A stretch of 56,911 nucleotides of DNA from Kiritimatiellota bacterium (GTDB taxonomy: Bacteria > Verrucomicrobiota > Kiritimatiellia > JAAZAB01): positions 1 to 56,911 of the forward strand of contig JAPLSY010000021.1 of assembly GCA_026398415.1 (NCBI GenBank), written 5' to 3'. The position numbers were made by a program, and so were the translations under genes. Position 1 is the first letter of the stretch, and every line of letters starts with the position of its first letter. Shown here in pieces: positions 24,971-33,258 of the stretch. The notes beneath the pieces were generated by a model that was not told the origin of the DNA, did not search any database, and saw nothing but the letters and a program-made list of their open reading frames with translations.

Positions 24971-26272
24971 ATGAGCAATTGTCGAGCAGAAATTCTAAAA
25001 TATCATAAGGGCGGCAAGGTAGGAACGCTCCTGACCAAGCTTCTTAATGGGCCGGAGACACTCAGCATGGCCTATACGCCGGGGGTTGCGCTCCCGGTTC
25101 AGGAGATTGCCAAGACCCCCGCCACGGTCTATGAATGCACGGCCAAGGGCAACCTTGTCGCCGTGGTAAGCGACGGCACCGCCATCTTGGGCCTGGGCGA
25201 TCTGGGGGCCACGGCCAGTATCCCGGTCATGGAAGGCAAGGCCGTGCTCTTTAAGGCGTTTGGCGATGTGGATGCCTGGCCGGTGCCGGTGGAGTTCTGC
25301 CGCCAGGCCGGCGGCCGGACCGGCAAGACCGATCCCGAACGGGTCATTGACACCGTGGCGCGCCTGGCCTGTATGTATGGCGGCATTAACCTGGAAGACA
25401 TTGCCGCGCCCGCCTGTTTTGAAATCGAACGCCGGCTGGATGAGATGCTCGATATTCCGGTGTTCCATGACGACCAGTGGGGCACGGCGGTAATTACGTT
25501 GGCCGGTGTTTTTAATTACGGCCGTCTGGCTGATCGTCGGTTGGCCGATCTGCGCTTCGTGATCAACGGCGCCGGCGCTGCCGGCATCCGGATAGCCGAC
25601 ATGCTCAAAGATGCCGGGGCGCTTTCCATTATCATGTGCGATTCCAAGGGCGTTATTCACAACGGCCGCACCGACTTAAACGAGATGAAACGTCGGTATG
25701 CCGTAAAAACCGCCAGTCGCACGTTGGAAGAGGCGTTGCGCGGGGCGCATGTGTTTATTGGCGTTTCGGCGGCCGACTGTCTCCTGCCCGCCTGGATTCA
25801 AGGCATGGCGTCTTACCCGGCCATTTTTGCCATGGCTAATCCGAATCCCGAAATCAGGCCCGATCAGGTTGCAGCGGTTTTCGGCCGGAAGCCGTATGTC
25901 ATGGCCACCGGGCGGTCCGATTATCCCAACCAGATCAACAACGTCCTGGGCTTCCCGTTCCTGTTCCGCGGTGCGCTGGATATGCGCGCCAGCACCATCA
26001 ATATGGCCATGAAAAAGGCGGCAGCCCGGGCGCTGGCCGAGCTGGCCCGCCAGAGCGTTCCGGAGGAAATGAAAACCATCTATAAGGATGCCGCGCTGAC
26101 CTTCGGTCCGGGCTATATCGTCCCAAAACCGTTTGATCGCCGGCTGTTCACGGAAGTGTCGTTGGCCGTGGCGCGCGCGGCCGTCGAATCCGGCGTGGCG
26201 CGCAAGGCGGAAGCGCTGCAGGACTATCCGGAGCATTTGCAGCAAAGGTTGAAAACCATGTGGCGGAAATAG
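24971..26272 (+). CDS. NAD(P)-dependent malic enzyme (short prokaryotic type)
   Basis: Oxidative decarboxylation of malate to pyruvate and CO2 with NAD(P)H formation. The 433-residue size fits the short bacterial class without a phosphotransacetylase extension. Motifs are MAYTPGVA with the catalytic Tyr, VSDGTAILGLGDLGA, MEGKAVLFKAFGDVDAWPV with the active Lys, ED and PVFHDDQWGTA for metal binding, INGAGAAGIRIADML as the dinucleotide fold, and GRSDYPNQINNVLGFPFLFRG. An upstream in-frame ATG at 24884 would add 29 atypical residues and would lie before the promoter -10, so ATG 24971 is taken. Malic enzyme supplies pyruvate and NADPH, fitting fermentative metabolism. It appears monocistronic. 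Confidence 0.95.
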   Translation: MSNCRAEILKYHKGGKVGTLLTKLLNGPETLSMAYTPGVALPVQEIAKTPATVYECTAKGNLVAVVSDGTAILGLGDLGATASIPVMEGKAVLFKAFGDVDAWPVPVEFCRQAGGRTGKTDPERVIDTVARLACMYGGINLEDIAAPACFEIERRLDEMLDIPVFHDDQWGTAVITLAGVFNYGRLADRRLADLRFVINGAGAAGIRIADMLKDAGALSIIMCDSKGVIHNGRTDLNEMKRRYAVKTASRTLEEALRGAHVFIGVSAADCLLPAWIQGMASYPAIFAMANPNPEIRPDQVAAVFGRKPYVMATGRSDYPNQINNVLGFPFLFRGALDMRASTINMAMKKAAARALAELARQSVPEEMKTIYKDAALTFGPGYIVPKPFDRRLFTEVSLAVARAAVESGVARKAEALQDYPEHLQQRLKTMWRK

Positions 26273-26306
26273 CGCGTTTATTCAAGATTTTTATTGCAAA
26301 ATTAAC

Positions 26307-26318
26307 AAGAACGTTCTT
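26307..26318 (+). promoter_or_regulatory. Perfect palindrome, LacI-type operator candidate
   Basis: AAGAACGTTCTT (26307-26318) is a perfect 12-bp palindrome with central CG, 35 bases before the ThuA start. It is preceded by TGCAAAATTAA (26295-26305), an 11-mer shared with two other upstream regions in this window. Confidence 0.5.
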
Positions 26319-26352
26319 AATTTAATCGGGTACGCAACTTAGGAAGGCAATC

Positions 26353-26997
26353 ATGAACAAATCCGCTTTGGTTATGTGGGGCGGCTGGGATGGCCACACA
26401 CCAAAAGAAACGGCTGAGATTCTCGCTGGAAAACTGAAGGCAAACGGTTTCGACGTGCGGATCGAGAACACGTTAAAGCCGCTGGAGGATGTGGAGGCGG
26501 TGAAAAAGCTCAACCTGATCGTCCCGGTATGGACGATGGGCGAGATGGCGAACGAGCAGTGGAATGGAATGAACCAGGCCGTTCACGACGCGGGCGTTGG
26601 CATTGCGGGCGTGCATGGCGGCATGGGTGACGCCTTTCGCGGCCGCGTGGAATATCAGTGGCTGGTCGGCGGTCAGTTTCTTGGGCATCCGTACGTGGGC
26701 GAATACACCGTGAAGCTCGCCGCGGCGGATAGCCCCATTACCAAGGGCATGCCCAAGAGCTTCAAGTACAACTCCGAGCAGTACTACATGGGCATTGACC
26801 CCGCCATAAACCTGTTGGCCTACACGTCCTATACGTTCGAAGGCCGGAAGTGCAAGATGCCCGTGATGTGGACCAAGACCTGGGGTAAGGGGCGGGTGTT
26901 CTACTCCGCGCTGGGCCACGTTGCCGAGGAGTTCCGTAAATATCCGGATGTGCTGGAGATGACCACCCGCGGAATGCTCTGGGCGGCCCGCGCATAG
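26353..26997 (+). CDS. ThuA-like domain protein
   Basis: 214 residues matching the ThuA (trehalose utilisation) fold, a glutamine-amidotransferase-like alpha/beta protein: ALVMWGGWDGHTPKETAEIL, DVRIENTLKPL, LIVPVWTMGEM, GIAGVHGGMGDAFRG, YVGEYTVKLA, NSEQYYMGIDP, WTKTWGKGRVFYSALGH. The equivalent of the glutaminase nucleophile is replaced by the HGG region, as usual in ThuA. ThuA proteins are linked to 3-keto-sugar metabolism together with Gfo/Idh enzymes. Its partner follows 20 bases later, so the two form an operon behind a LacI-type palindrome. The exact reaction is unproven. Confidence 0.9.
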   Translation: MNKSALVMWGGWDGHTPKETAEILAGKLKANGFDVRIENTLKPLEDVEAVKKLNLIVPVWTMGEMANEQWNGMNQAVHDAGVGIAGVHGGMGDAFRGRVEYQWLVGGQFLGHPYVGEYTVKLAAADSPITKGMPKSFKYNSEQYYMGIDPAINLLAYTSYTFEGRKCKMPVMWTKTWGKGRVFYSALGHVAEEFRKYPDVLEMTTRGMLWAARA

Positions 26998-27017
26998 TTA
27001 CCAGGAAAGGACACGAA

Positions 27018-28127
27018 ATGGATAAAGTCAAAGTCGGTATTATCGGTTGCGGCAACATCAGCGGCATCTACTTCAAGATGCTGCGCGAGGTCTACAATAA
27101 CGTCCTGGACTTGTCGGCGTGTGCGGATCTGGACCTGGCGCGTGCCAAGGCCAAGGCGGCGGAGAACCCGGGCGTAAAGGCCATGACGGTCAAGAAGCTC
27201 CTGGCCGACCCCACGATTAAGATCGTGGTAAACCTGACCATCCCGCAGGCGCACTACAAAGTGGCGATGAAGGTGCTTAAGGCTGGCAAAAATGTCTACA
27301 GCGAGAAGCCGCTGACGATCACGCGTGCCCAAGGCAAGAAACTGCTCGCGCTGGCGAAGGAAAAGAACCTGCTGGTGGGCAACGCGCCCGACACTTTTCT
27401 GGGAGGCGGCATCCAGACGTGCCGCAAACTGATCGATGACGGTGTCATCGGCGAACCGGTCGCGGCCACGGCGTTTATGATGTGCCGCGGTCACGAGAGT
27501 TGGCATCCGGATCCGGAGTTCTATTATAAGGTTGGCGGCGGCCCGATGTTCGACATGGGCCCGTATTACCTGACGGCGTTGGTGAACCTGCTGGGCCCGG
27601 TGAAGCGCGTGACGGGCTCGGCCCGCATCAGCTTCCCGACCCGCACGATCACCAGTGCGAAGAAGAACGGCCAGGTAGTGCCGGTGGAAGTGCCGACGCA
27701 TGTGGCGGGCATCATGGACTTCGCCAACGGCGCGGTGGGCACGATCATAACCAGCTTTGACGTCTGGGCCCATACTCTGCCGTGCATCCAGATTCACGGC
27801 AGCAAGGCCTCGCTCGAGGTGCCGGATCCAAACGGGTTTGGCGGCGTGGTGAAGATCCGCAAGGCCGGGGACAAAGAGTGGAGTGAGGTTAAGCTGACGC
27901 ACGAGGCGGATATCAACCGCGGCACGGGCGTGGCCGACATGGCCTACTCGATCCTGCGACCCGGTCGCCCGCACCGGGCCAGTGGGGAATTGGCCTTTCA
28001 TGTGCTCGACCTTATGCACGCGTTCCACGATTCGTCGGCCAAGGGCAAGCACGTGATTGTGCAGAGCACCTGTGAGCGTCCGTCGGCCGTGCCGGCCGGC
28101 CTGGCGAAGGGCGAATGGGATAAATGA
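27018..28127 (+). CDS. Gfo/Idh/MocA-family oxidoreductase
   Basis: 369 residues. The N-terminal Rossmann fold (KVGIIGCGNISGIYFKML, ACADLDLARAKA) is followed by the conserved EKPLTI loop, whose Lys contacts nicotinamide and substrate, and by the C-terminal alpha/beta domain with GGGPMFDMGPYYLTAL, where the D-x-x-x-Y pattern provides the substrate site. These enzymes oxidise or reduce hydroxyls of sugars and inositols with NAD(P). It sits in an operon with ThuA, a pairing seen for 3-keto-glycoside metabolism. GGAAAGGA upstream supports ATG 27018. Confidence 0.93.
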   Translation: MDKVKVGIIGCGNISGIYFKMLREVYNNVLDLSACADLDLARAKAKAAENPGVKAMTVKKLLADPTIKIVVNLTIPQAHYKVAMKVLKAGKNVYSEKPLTITRAQGKKLLALAKEKNLLVGNAPDTFLGGGIQTCRKLIDDGVIGEPVAATAFMMCRGHESWHPDPEFYYKVGGGPMFDMGPYYLTALVNLLGPVKRVTGSARISFPTRTITSAKKNGQVVPVEVPTHVAGIMDFANGAVGTIITSFDVWAHTLPCIQIHGSKASLEVPDPNGFGGVVKIRKAGDKEWSEVKLTHEADINRGTGVADMAYSILRPGRPHRASGELAFHVLDLMHAFHDSSAKGKHVIVQSTCERPSAVPAGLAKGEWDK

Positions 28128-28170
28128 AATACCCGGCGTCGCAGGGGTTGTAGAATCAAGAATATTGTCA

Positions 28171-28199
28171 TTGGCAAAGTTATCCTGGTTTCATATAAT
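28171..28199 (+). promoter_or_regulatory. Sigma-70-type promoter before the secreted helical-repeat gene
   Basis: TTGGCA (28171-28176), a 17-base spacer and a perfect TATAAT (28194-28199) lie 107 bases before ATG 28306, leaving an untranslated leader of about 100 bases. Confidence 0.75.
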
Positions 28200-28305
28200 C
28201 CCCAAAAAATAAAAAAGCAACGTTTGAGGCGTCGCTGGTGTGGCTGAAGCTGAGGATAGTCTGAAGCAATGGCGTCTATTGTGTCGTAAAATACAAGGAG
28301 GTCCT

Positions 28306-29889
28306 ATGAAAAAACGGTTTGGAATGTGTGTGATCGGTTTGGGGCTGATGGCGGCAAATAGTTTTGGCCAGGCGCCGGCAGCGCCGTTGTCGCCGGAAGC
28401 GGAAGGCATGCTCGCCCCGGATCTTATGAGCATGGGTCTTAATGAGCTTAAGGCGCGTGCCGCCACCATGTTGCAGCAGGGTGATACGAATTCTGCGATC
28501 AACGTACTGCTGATTTGTAATGAAAAGAGTTTTCAGCAATCTGTCGGCGAGTTTAATGCTCTGCTAAATACACTGTTGGCGGCAGGCAATCTGGCGGCAG
28601 CCGAGCGTATCTACCAGGATACCATAGCGCAGCGTAATGGCCTGGATGGTAACTATTACAACAGCCTGCATCAGTATTATATAAGCCGGAACAATGCGCA
28701 GGCCATGCTGGAATGGACTACCAGCCTGCAGGGCAAGGCTTTGCCGCCGGATTTGCGCGTGCAGGCGTTTGCCTGGTTGTTCGAGGCCAGTCGTGCCGTT
28801 GGGCCCGTGAGTCGCGTGACGGACTTGGTCCCGGTTTGTATCACCAATTTTGATGCCTCGACCGCCCGCGGTCTGCTGACCGGAGTCATTACCGCCTATG
28901 ATAGTGCCGGTGACCAGGCGGCGGCAAGCAAGGTGTTGGATGCCCTTGAAAGCACCGCGCGCCTTCCGGCCGAATTGCGTCTGTTGGTAATCTGCCAGCG
29001 CATAAACCTGCTCTTTTCAACCGCGCAGTGGGCAAAAGCCGAAAAATGCTTCCAAAAGGAAGCCAAAGCACTGCCGGATGGTGAATTGGCGGCATGCTTT
29101 CAGTATGCCCAGGCGTGCGCCGGCCGAGCCGGTCAATTTGATTTGCGGGATCGTTTGTGTGCCTGGATTTTGAAGGAGCAGAAGAATAAAACCGATACGT
29201 GGCAGGCCGCCGCCGGCGGGTGGTTAAAAATCGCCCAAGAGCGCAAGACGTATGCGGATATCCCCGTACGGTCGGAGGGTCTGATGCAAATGGGGTGCCC
29301 CAAGAAGAAACTTGCCTTTTATTATTTTGAATATTGGAACGTGGTCGCCAAGGACGGCAAGCCGGCCGATCTGCTCGCCATGTTGCAGTTCGGCGAGCGG
29401 CTGTCCGCAGTCTTGGCCGACGAACCGGATAAAGAACTAATCCGGGCCCGTGCCATGGATGGCTACTTTCTGCTGGAAGATTATGAACGGGTGCTTGTCC
29501 TGCTTGAAAAACCGCTCCCGGACATGGAGGGTGACGATCAAGCGAACGCCATCAATAAAATCAAGGCGCACTTGGCTCTGCAAAAGGGAAATAAGAAGGA
29601 AGCCGTTGAACGGTTCCGGACTTTTATGGGGACAATTAAGCCCTCTAATCAATCGCCAATGGATCCCATTACCGGTCTGGTCAATACCAAGGAAATGTGC
29701 CTGGGGCTGAACGCCAAGCGGATTGGGGATATCTTGAGTTCCATGAATGATACCCAAGGAGCCCAGGCGGCTTATAAGGAAGCGACTGGCTATTACGATG
29801 TCGCCCAAAAGGAAGTCCGGGCTAATTCGCCGGAAAGCGAATATATTAAGGTCCGTCTGGCTGAGCTGGCCAAGCTGTTGCAAAAATAA
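28306..29889 (+). CDS. Secreted protein with helical (TPR-like) repeats, function unknown
   Basis: 527 residues. It starts with a signal peptide (MKKRFGMCVIGLGLMAANSF, cleavage near GQA) and continues as almost pure alpha helix with TPR-like pairs (for example AEKCFQKEAKAL, ACFQYAQACAGRAGQFDLR, DYERVLVLLEKPLPD, NKIKAHLALQKGNKKEA). No catalytic motif is visible. AAGGAGG at 28295-28301 fixes the start at 28306; an earlier in-frame codon at 28240 lies without support. A strong promoter precedes it. Probable periplasmic scaffold or binding protein. The stop is 6 bases from the convergent ribE stop. Confidence 0.8.
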   Translation: MKKRFGMCVIGLGLMAANSFGQAPAAPLSPEAEGMLAPDLMSMGLNELKARAATMLQQGDTNSAINVLLICNEKSFQQSVGEFNALLNTLLAAGNLAAAERIYQDTIAQRNGLDGNYYNSLHQYYISRNNAQAMLEWTTSLQGKALPPDLRVQAFAWLFEASRAVGPVSRVTDLVPVCITNFDASTARGLLTGVITAYDSAGDQAAASKVLDALESTARLPAELRLLVICQRINLLFSTAQWAKAEKCFQKEAKALPDGELAACFQYAQACAGRAGQFDLRDRLCAWILKEQKNKTDTWQAAAGGWLKIAQERKTYADIPVRSEGLMQMGCPKKKLAFYYFEYWNVVAKDGKPADLLAMLQFGERLSAVLADEPDKELIRARAMDGYFLLEDYERVLVLLEKPLPDMEGDDQANAINKIKAHLALQKGNKKEAVERFRTFMGTIKPSNQSPMDPITGLVNTKEMCLGLNAKRIGDILSSMNDTQGAQAAYKEATGYYDVAQKEVRANSPESEYIKVRLAELAKLLQK

Positions 29890-29895
29890 TTATTT

Positions 29896-30546
29896 CTATT
29901 CAGCTTCGCCGAAGCCGGCATCACGCAGGCGCTCCCAGGTGAGCGGGGTGGGGGCTGGCTTCGTCTCCAGGGTGCGGCGCACATGCTTGCCGATGAGGTC
30001 GGTTTCCAGGTTGACGGAGTCGCCTGCTTTCAGGGTACCGAGCGCGGTGTGCTCGCAGGTGAAGGGAATCAGGGCCACGGCAAAGGAGCGTTCGTCCAAC
30101 TCCATAATGGTCAGGCTGACTCCATCAATGGCGATTGAGCCTTTCAATACCATGTCGCGCAATAACGCGGTTTCGCAGGCCACCCGCAAAATCCAATCCC
30201 GGCCATTGGCCTGACGGTGACTTACGGTGCCGATGCCGTCTACATGTCCGCTGACCATGTGACCGCCCAGCGGGTCACCCAGCCGCAGGGCCCGCTCCAG
30301 GTTCAGGGTTGCGCCCGGGCGTTTTCCGCCCAGGGTGGTGCGATCAAGCGTTTCCTGCAAGATATCGCCGGCGAAGTTTTTCCCCTGGATCTGCGCGATG
30401 GTCAGGCAGGCGCCGTTAACGGCCATGCTTTCACCCAGGGTCAGCGGCGGATTCCAAGGTGCGCCGGCTATGACCAGGCGCTGACCGCCTGCCGCCGTTT
30501 CCCGGCGGGCAAGCGTGCCTATTTGCTGAATGAGGCCGGTGAACAT
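29896..30546 (-). CDS. ribE: Riboflavin synthase alpha chain
   Basis: Dismutates two 6,7-dimethyl-8-ribityllumazine molecules to riboflavin. The 216-residue protein shows the two tandem lumazine-binding barrels, the first starting MFTGLIQQIGTL and the second with GGHMVSGHVDGIGTV. The LAVNGVCLT-type motif appears as MAVNGACLTI and again as IAIDGVSLTI. ATG 30546 starts exactly at the family's conserved MFTG; the frame is open upstream only through a repeat tract. It is the last gene of the rib operon; the gap before it holds an inverted pair of GCAGAAT tandem tracts. Confidence 0.96.
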   Translation of the reverse strand: MFTGLIQQIGTLARRETAAGGQRLVIAGAPWNPPLTLGESMAVNGACLTIAQIQGKNFAGDILQETLDRTTLGGKRPGATLNLERALRLGDPLGGHMVSGHVDGIGTVSHRQANGRDWILRVACETALLRDMVLKGSIAIDGVSLTIMELDERSFAVALIPFTCEHTALGTLKAGDSVNLETDLIGKHVRRTLETKPAPTPLTWERLRDAGFGEAE

Positions 30547-30564
30547 ATCTAAACTCCAACTCCA

Positions 30565-30710
30565 AATGCAGAATGCAAAATGCAGAATGCAGAATGATTT
30601 ACAGACATACAAGCCATGCAAAAAACAGCGTCCAACTTTGGTTTGTTCAGTCGTTGATTCATTTTCTTATTTTTTAAGAATTCTTCATTCTGCATTCTTC
30701 ATTCTACATT
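30565..30710. repeat. Inverted pair of GCAGAAT-type tandem tracts between ribD and ribE
   Basis: The left tract 30565-30597 repeats ATGCAGA in units of about 8-9 bases. The right tract 30684-30710 is its imperfect reverse complement (ATTCTGCATTCTTCATTC). About 86 bases lie between. The right tract contains the ribD stop codon. Transcribed, the arms could form a long hairpin between the two cistrons. Confidence 0.7.
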
Positions 30711-31801
30711 GGCCTTGCTCTGATCAAGAGATCCTGCCCCATTCGCCGGCATTCGGTAAAGACCAATTTCGGCGCGGCCGACAGCGGCCAGCCAACGCCG
30801 CCGACGGCGCCCGGCGCTTTGCGGCCGCCGATGATGCGTGGCGCTATAAAAAACCGGAACTCATTGACCAGGCCGGCGCGAATCAGGGAAGCTGACAGCT
30901 CGCCGCCCCCCTCGCACAATACATGTAAACAGCCAAGGCGTCCGAGTTTTTTCATGAGCGCGGTCAGTGAAACTCCGCGCGGTGATCGCGGCAAAACCCA
31001 GACTTTGACGCCGGTAGATCGCCATGCGGCCTGCTGCCGTGCCGGGCACCGGCGGGTGGTGGCGATGATCGTTTGCGTCTGAAACCCGTCGGTAAAAATT
31101 TTAGCGCTGGATGCCAAGGTTCCGCGGGCATCCACGATAACCCGCCAGGGCCGGCGTCTGCCCGAGGGCTTGGGCAAGAGCGAGGGATCATCGGCAAGCA
31201 CCGTGCGGGCGCCAACCAGGATGGCATCGGCGCTCCGGCGCCAGATATGGACCTGCCGCCGGGCTGCCGGCCCTGTAATCCAGCGGGACTGTCCGCGCTC
31301 ATCGGCGATTTTGCCATCCAGCGACATAGCCAGTTTCAAGGTCAGGTAAGGGCGGAGCGTTCGAATCCATCGCGTAAAAGGTGCGATCAATAGCCGCGCT
31401 TCGGGCGCAGCAACGCCTTCGATAACTTCCAGGCCGGCTTTGCGCAGGATGGCTATGCCCCGGCCGTTGTGCCGGGGATTGGGGTCGCGCGCGGCCAGGA
31501 CCACGCGCTGGATGCCTGACTGGATAATGGCGCGCGTGCATGGCGGCGTGCGACCCTGGGTACAACAGGGTTCAAGGGTAACGTACAGTGTGGCGTTCCG
31601 GGCGCGCGCGCCCGCTTTCCGAATGGCCAGCGCCTCGGCATGCAGGGCGCCGGCGTGATGATGCCATCCCTGGCCGACCAGGCAATGTCCGCGCACAATC
31701 ACGGCGCCCACGGGCGGATTGGGGCGCGTCAAACCCTCGCCCCGCCGAGCCAGCGCCAGCGCGCGTGCCATCCAGTGATTATGATCTAAGCGGCTGGTCA
31801 T
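30704..31801 (-). CDS. ribD: Bifunctional diaminohydroxyphosphoribosylaminopyrimidine deaminase / reductase
   Basis: Second and third steps of riboflavin synthesis. The N-terminal deaminase has the zinc site HAEALA with PCCTQGRTPPC, and NPPVGAVIV. The C-terminal reductase has the NADPH-binding pattern (LKLAMSLDGKIA, ILVGARTVLADDP, LHVLCEGGGELSASLI). The length of 365 residues is typical. The C-terminus runs into a tandem-repeat tract and the TAG stop lies inside it, so the last residues (ARPM) may have been altered by repeat growth. It is transcribed after nusB and before ribE. Confidence 0.96.
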   Translation of the reverse strand: MTSRLDHNHWMARALALARRGEGLTRPNPPVGAVIVRGHCLVGQGWHHHAGALHAEALAIRKAGARARNATLYVTLEPCCTQGRTPPCTRAIIQSGIQRVVLAARDPNPRHNGRGIAILRKAGLEVIEGVAAPEARLLIAPFTRWIRTLRPYLTLKLAMSLDGKIADERGQSRWITGPAARRQVHIWRRSADAILVGARTVLADDPSLLPKPSGRRRPWRVIVDARGTLASSAKIFTDGFQTQTIIATTRRCPARQQAAWRSTGVKVWVLPRSPRGVSLTALMKKLGRLGCLHVLCEGGGELSASLIRAGLVNEFRFFIAPRIIGGRKAPGAVGGVGWPLSAAPKLVFTECRRMGQDLLIRARPM

Positions 31802-31827
31802 AAGTGGATTTGAGGCAATTAATCTTA

Positions 31828-31991
31828 GACAGGATTAACAGGATTTACAGGATTGGGATCGAGAAAAACAAGCATAATACCCCGTGATAGCGGAATGATT
31901 TTCTTGATCCTTGGCCGATGCTCGGGCAGACCTGTAAAAGTTCCCAGCCGAGCATCCATTTTATAATCCTGTAAATCCTGTCAATCCTGTC
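31828..31991. repeat. Inverted pair of ACAGGATT tandem tracts with a nested hairpin, between nusB and ribD
   Basis: Arms 31828-31854 and 31965-31991 are 27 bases each and reverse complements except for one base; each is three imperfect units of ACAGGATT(A/T). Inside, GATGCTCGG (31918-31926) and CCGAGCATC (31948-31956) form a second inverted pair. The whole unit of 164 bases looks like a mobile or foldback element rather than chance. Confidence 0.8.
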
Positions 31992-32022
31992 AAAACATCC
32001 AATCGTGCCAATTGCTGTGTGC

Positions 32023-32472
32023 CTAATGATCGGAGCTTTTCATTTCCGAGACCGCTTCGCGGCTGGGGCGCGGTATGTCTTTGCACGCACGATCCAGGAT
32101 GCCGTTGACAAATTTACCGGATTCGTTGGAACTGAAGCGCTTGGCGATATCCACGGCCTCGTTGATGGAAACCACCGGTGGAATATCAGGACGGAACAGC
32201 ATTTCAAAAAGGGCCAGGCGAATGACATTCCGGTCAACGGCATTCAGGCGCTTAACGTCCCAATGATCGGCGTAGTTCTGGATGCGCTCGTCAAGCTCGT
32301 GGAGATGATCCAGCACCCCCCGAATCAATTCCGCGGCAAACGGACGTGATTTTTGGTCCACGTTTTGAAGCGCCCAAAAATCCTCCAGTGCGCGGTCAAA
32401 ATTCCCGGCGTTAAAATCATGCTGAAAGAGAAATTGTACCGCCCATTCGCGGCCAAATCGCCGGGTTGTCAT
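32023..32472 (-). CDS. nusB: Transcription antitermination protein NusB
   Basis: 149 residues, all-helical NusB fold: RRFGREWAVQFLFQHDF at the start, FAAELIRGVLDHLHELDERI, VDRNVIRLALFEMLF, PPVVSINEAVDIAKRF and SGKFVNGILDRA at the end. NusB binds boxA RNA with NusE for rRNA antitermination. The ribH-nusB order is common in bacteria. A longer frame starting at 32556 reads through repeat-derived sequence, so ATG 32472 (MTTRRFGREW) is chosen. Confidence 0.95.
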   Translation of the reverse strand: MTTRRFGREWAVQFLFQHDFNAGNFDRALEDFWALQNVDQKSRPFAAELIRGVLDHLHELDERIQNYADHWDVKRLNAVDRNVIRLALFEMLFRPDIPPVVSINEAVDIAKRFSSNESGKFVNGILDRACKDIPRPSREAVSEMKSSDH

Positions 32473-32507
32473 TTGTTGCTTTCCTGTTCCGAAGTCCGTT
32501 GTTCGCC

Positions 32508-32606
32508 GCCTGCCCTCCGTAGCTCCTTGGCGCAGGAGGGTCCCACCTTCGCTCAAGGGGTTACGGTGGGCAGGCCGTCGTCCGTCGTCTGCCGTCAGTC
32601 CTCTGT
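32508..32606. repeat. Hairpin plus 7-base CGTCGTC tract between ribH and nusB
   Basis: GCCTGCCCTCCGTAGC (32508-32523) pairs with GTTACGGTGGGCAGGC (32560-32575), 14 of 16 positions, with TCCTTGGCGCAGGA inside. It is followed by an imperfect tract of 7-base units like CCGTCGT (about 32575-32606). Related tracts stand at 33229-33258 and 56118-56162. Confidence 0.7.
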
Positions 32607-32622
32607 TCTCAGCGTGCCCGCC

Positions 32623-33090
32623 TTACATTTTTTTAAGGAGCGAAGCCATCTCGATGGCCGAAAGGGCTGCGGTCCAGCCGCGATTGCCGGACTTGGAGCC
32701 GGAACGTTCCATGGCCTGTTCCAGGCTTTCGGCGGCGACGACGCCGTCAATAACCGGGACGTTGGCCTGCAGGGCAATCTGGGTCAGTGCGCGCGCCACC
32801 TGGCTGTTGATCTGCCCGGCATGCGACGTGGCGCCCTGGATCACGACGCCCAGCGCCACCAGTGCGTTAAATTTTCCAGTCTGCGCCAGTTTCTGGATGG
32901 CCAGTGGAATTTCAAACGAACCGGGGACCCATACAACGGTCACCGCATCATCCTTCGTCCCGTGCCGCTGGAAACAATCCAACGCGCCGCGCAAAAGCTG
33001 TTGCGTGAACAGGTCGTTAAACCGGCTGATCACGATGCCGAACGTCAAATCCTGCGCCATTAAACTGCCTGCGATTTCCTTGGTTTTCAT
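32623..33090 (-). CDS. ribH: 6,7-dimethyl-8-ribityllumazine synthase
   Basis: Condenses 5-amino-6-ribitylamino-uracil with dihydroxybutanone phosphate. The 155-residue protein has the flavodoxin-like fold with FGIVISRFND, VPGSFEIPLAIQKL, ALGVVIQGATSHAGQI (the catalytic-region His is kept) and VPVIDGVVAAESLEQAMER. The loop after GAT reads SHAGQI where many family members have PHFDYV, so the aromatic position after the His is missing. The gene lies between ribBA and nusB in the rib operon. Confidence 0.95.
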   Translation of the reverse strand: MKTKEIAGSLMAQDLTFGIVISRFNDLFTQQLLRGALDCFQRHGTKDDAVTVVWVPGSFEIPLAIQKLAQTGKFNALVALGVVIQGATSHAGQINSQVARALTQIALQANVPVIDGVVAAESLEQAMERSGSKSGNRGWTAALSAIEMASLLKKM

Positions 33091-33159
33091 TGGTTTATCC
33101 TTTCTATTTGCTTTTATTGCTACTCAACGCCAGTTATACATGTCCTACAGATTATTTGA

Positions 33160-33258
33160 CCACGGATTACAGACGCTGATCTCACGGATGGCGCGCTACG
33201 CTCCATAGGCAAAGAATCTTTTCCGGGCTGTCGTCTGTCATCCGTCGTCTGGCGTCGG
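33160..33258. repeat. CACGGAT units and a CGTCTGTC tract between ribBA and ribH
   Basis: Imperfect CACGGAT-type units lie at 33160-33189 and a 7-base tract (units like TCGTCTG, TCCGTCG) lies at 33229-33258, ending 10 bases before the ribBA stop. No inverted partner was found in this gap. Confidence 0.55.

Noticed and set aside
26901..28052. 383-codon minus-strand ORF opposite the Gfo gene
   Set aside because: Antisense shadow; the plus-strand gene has all family motifs, this one has none.
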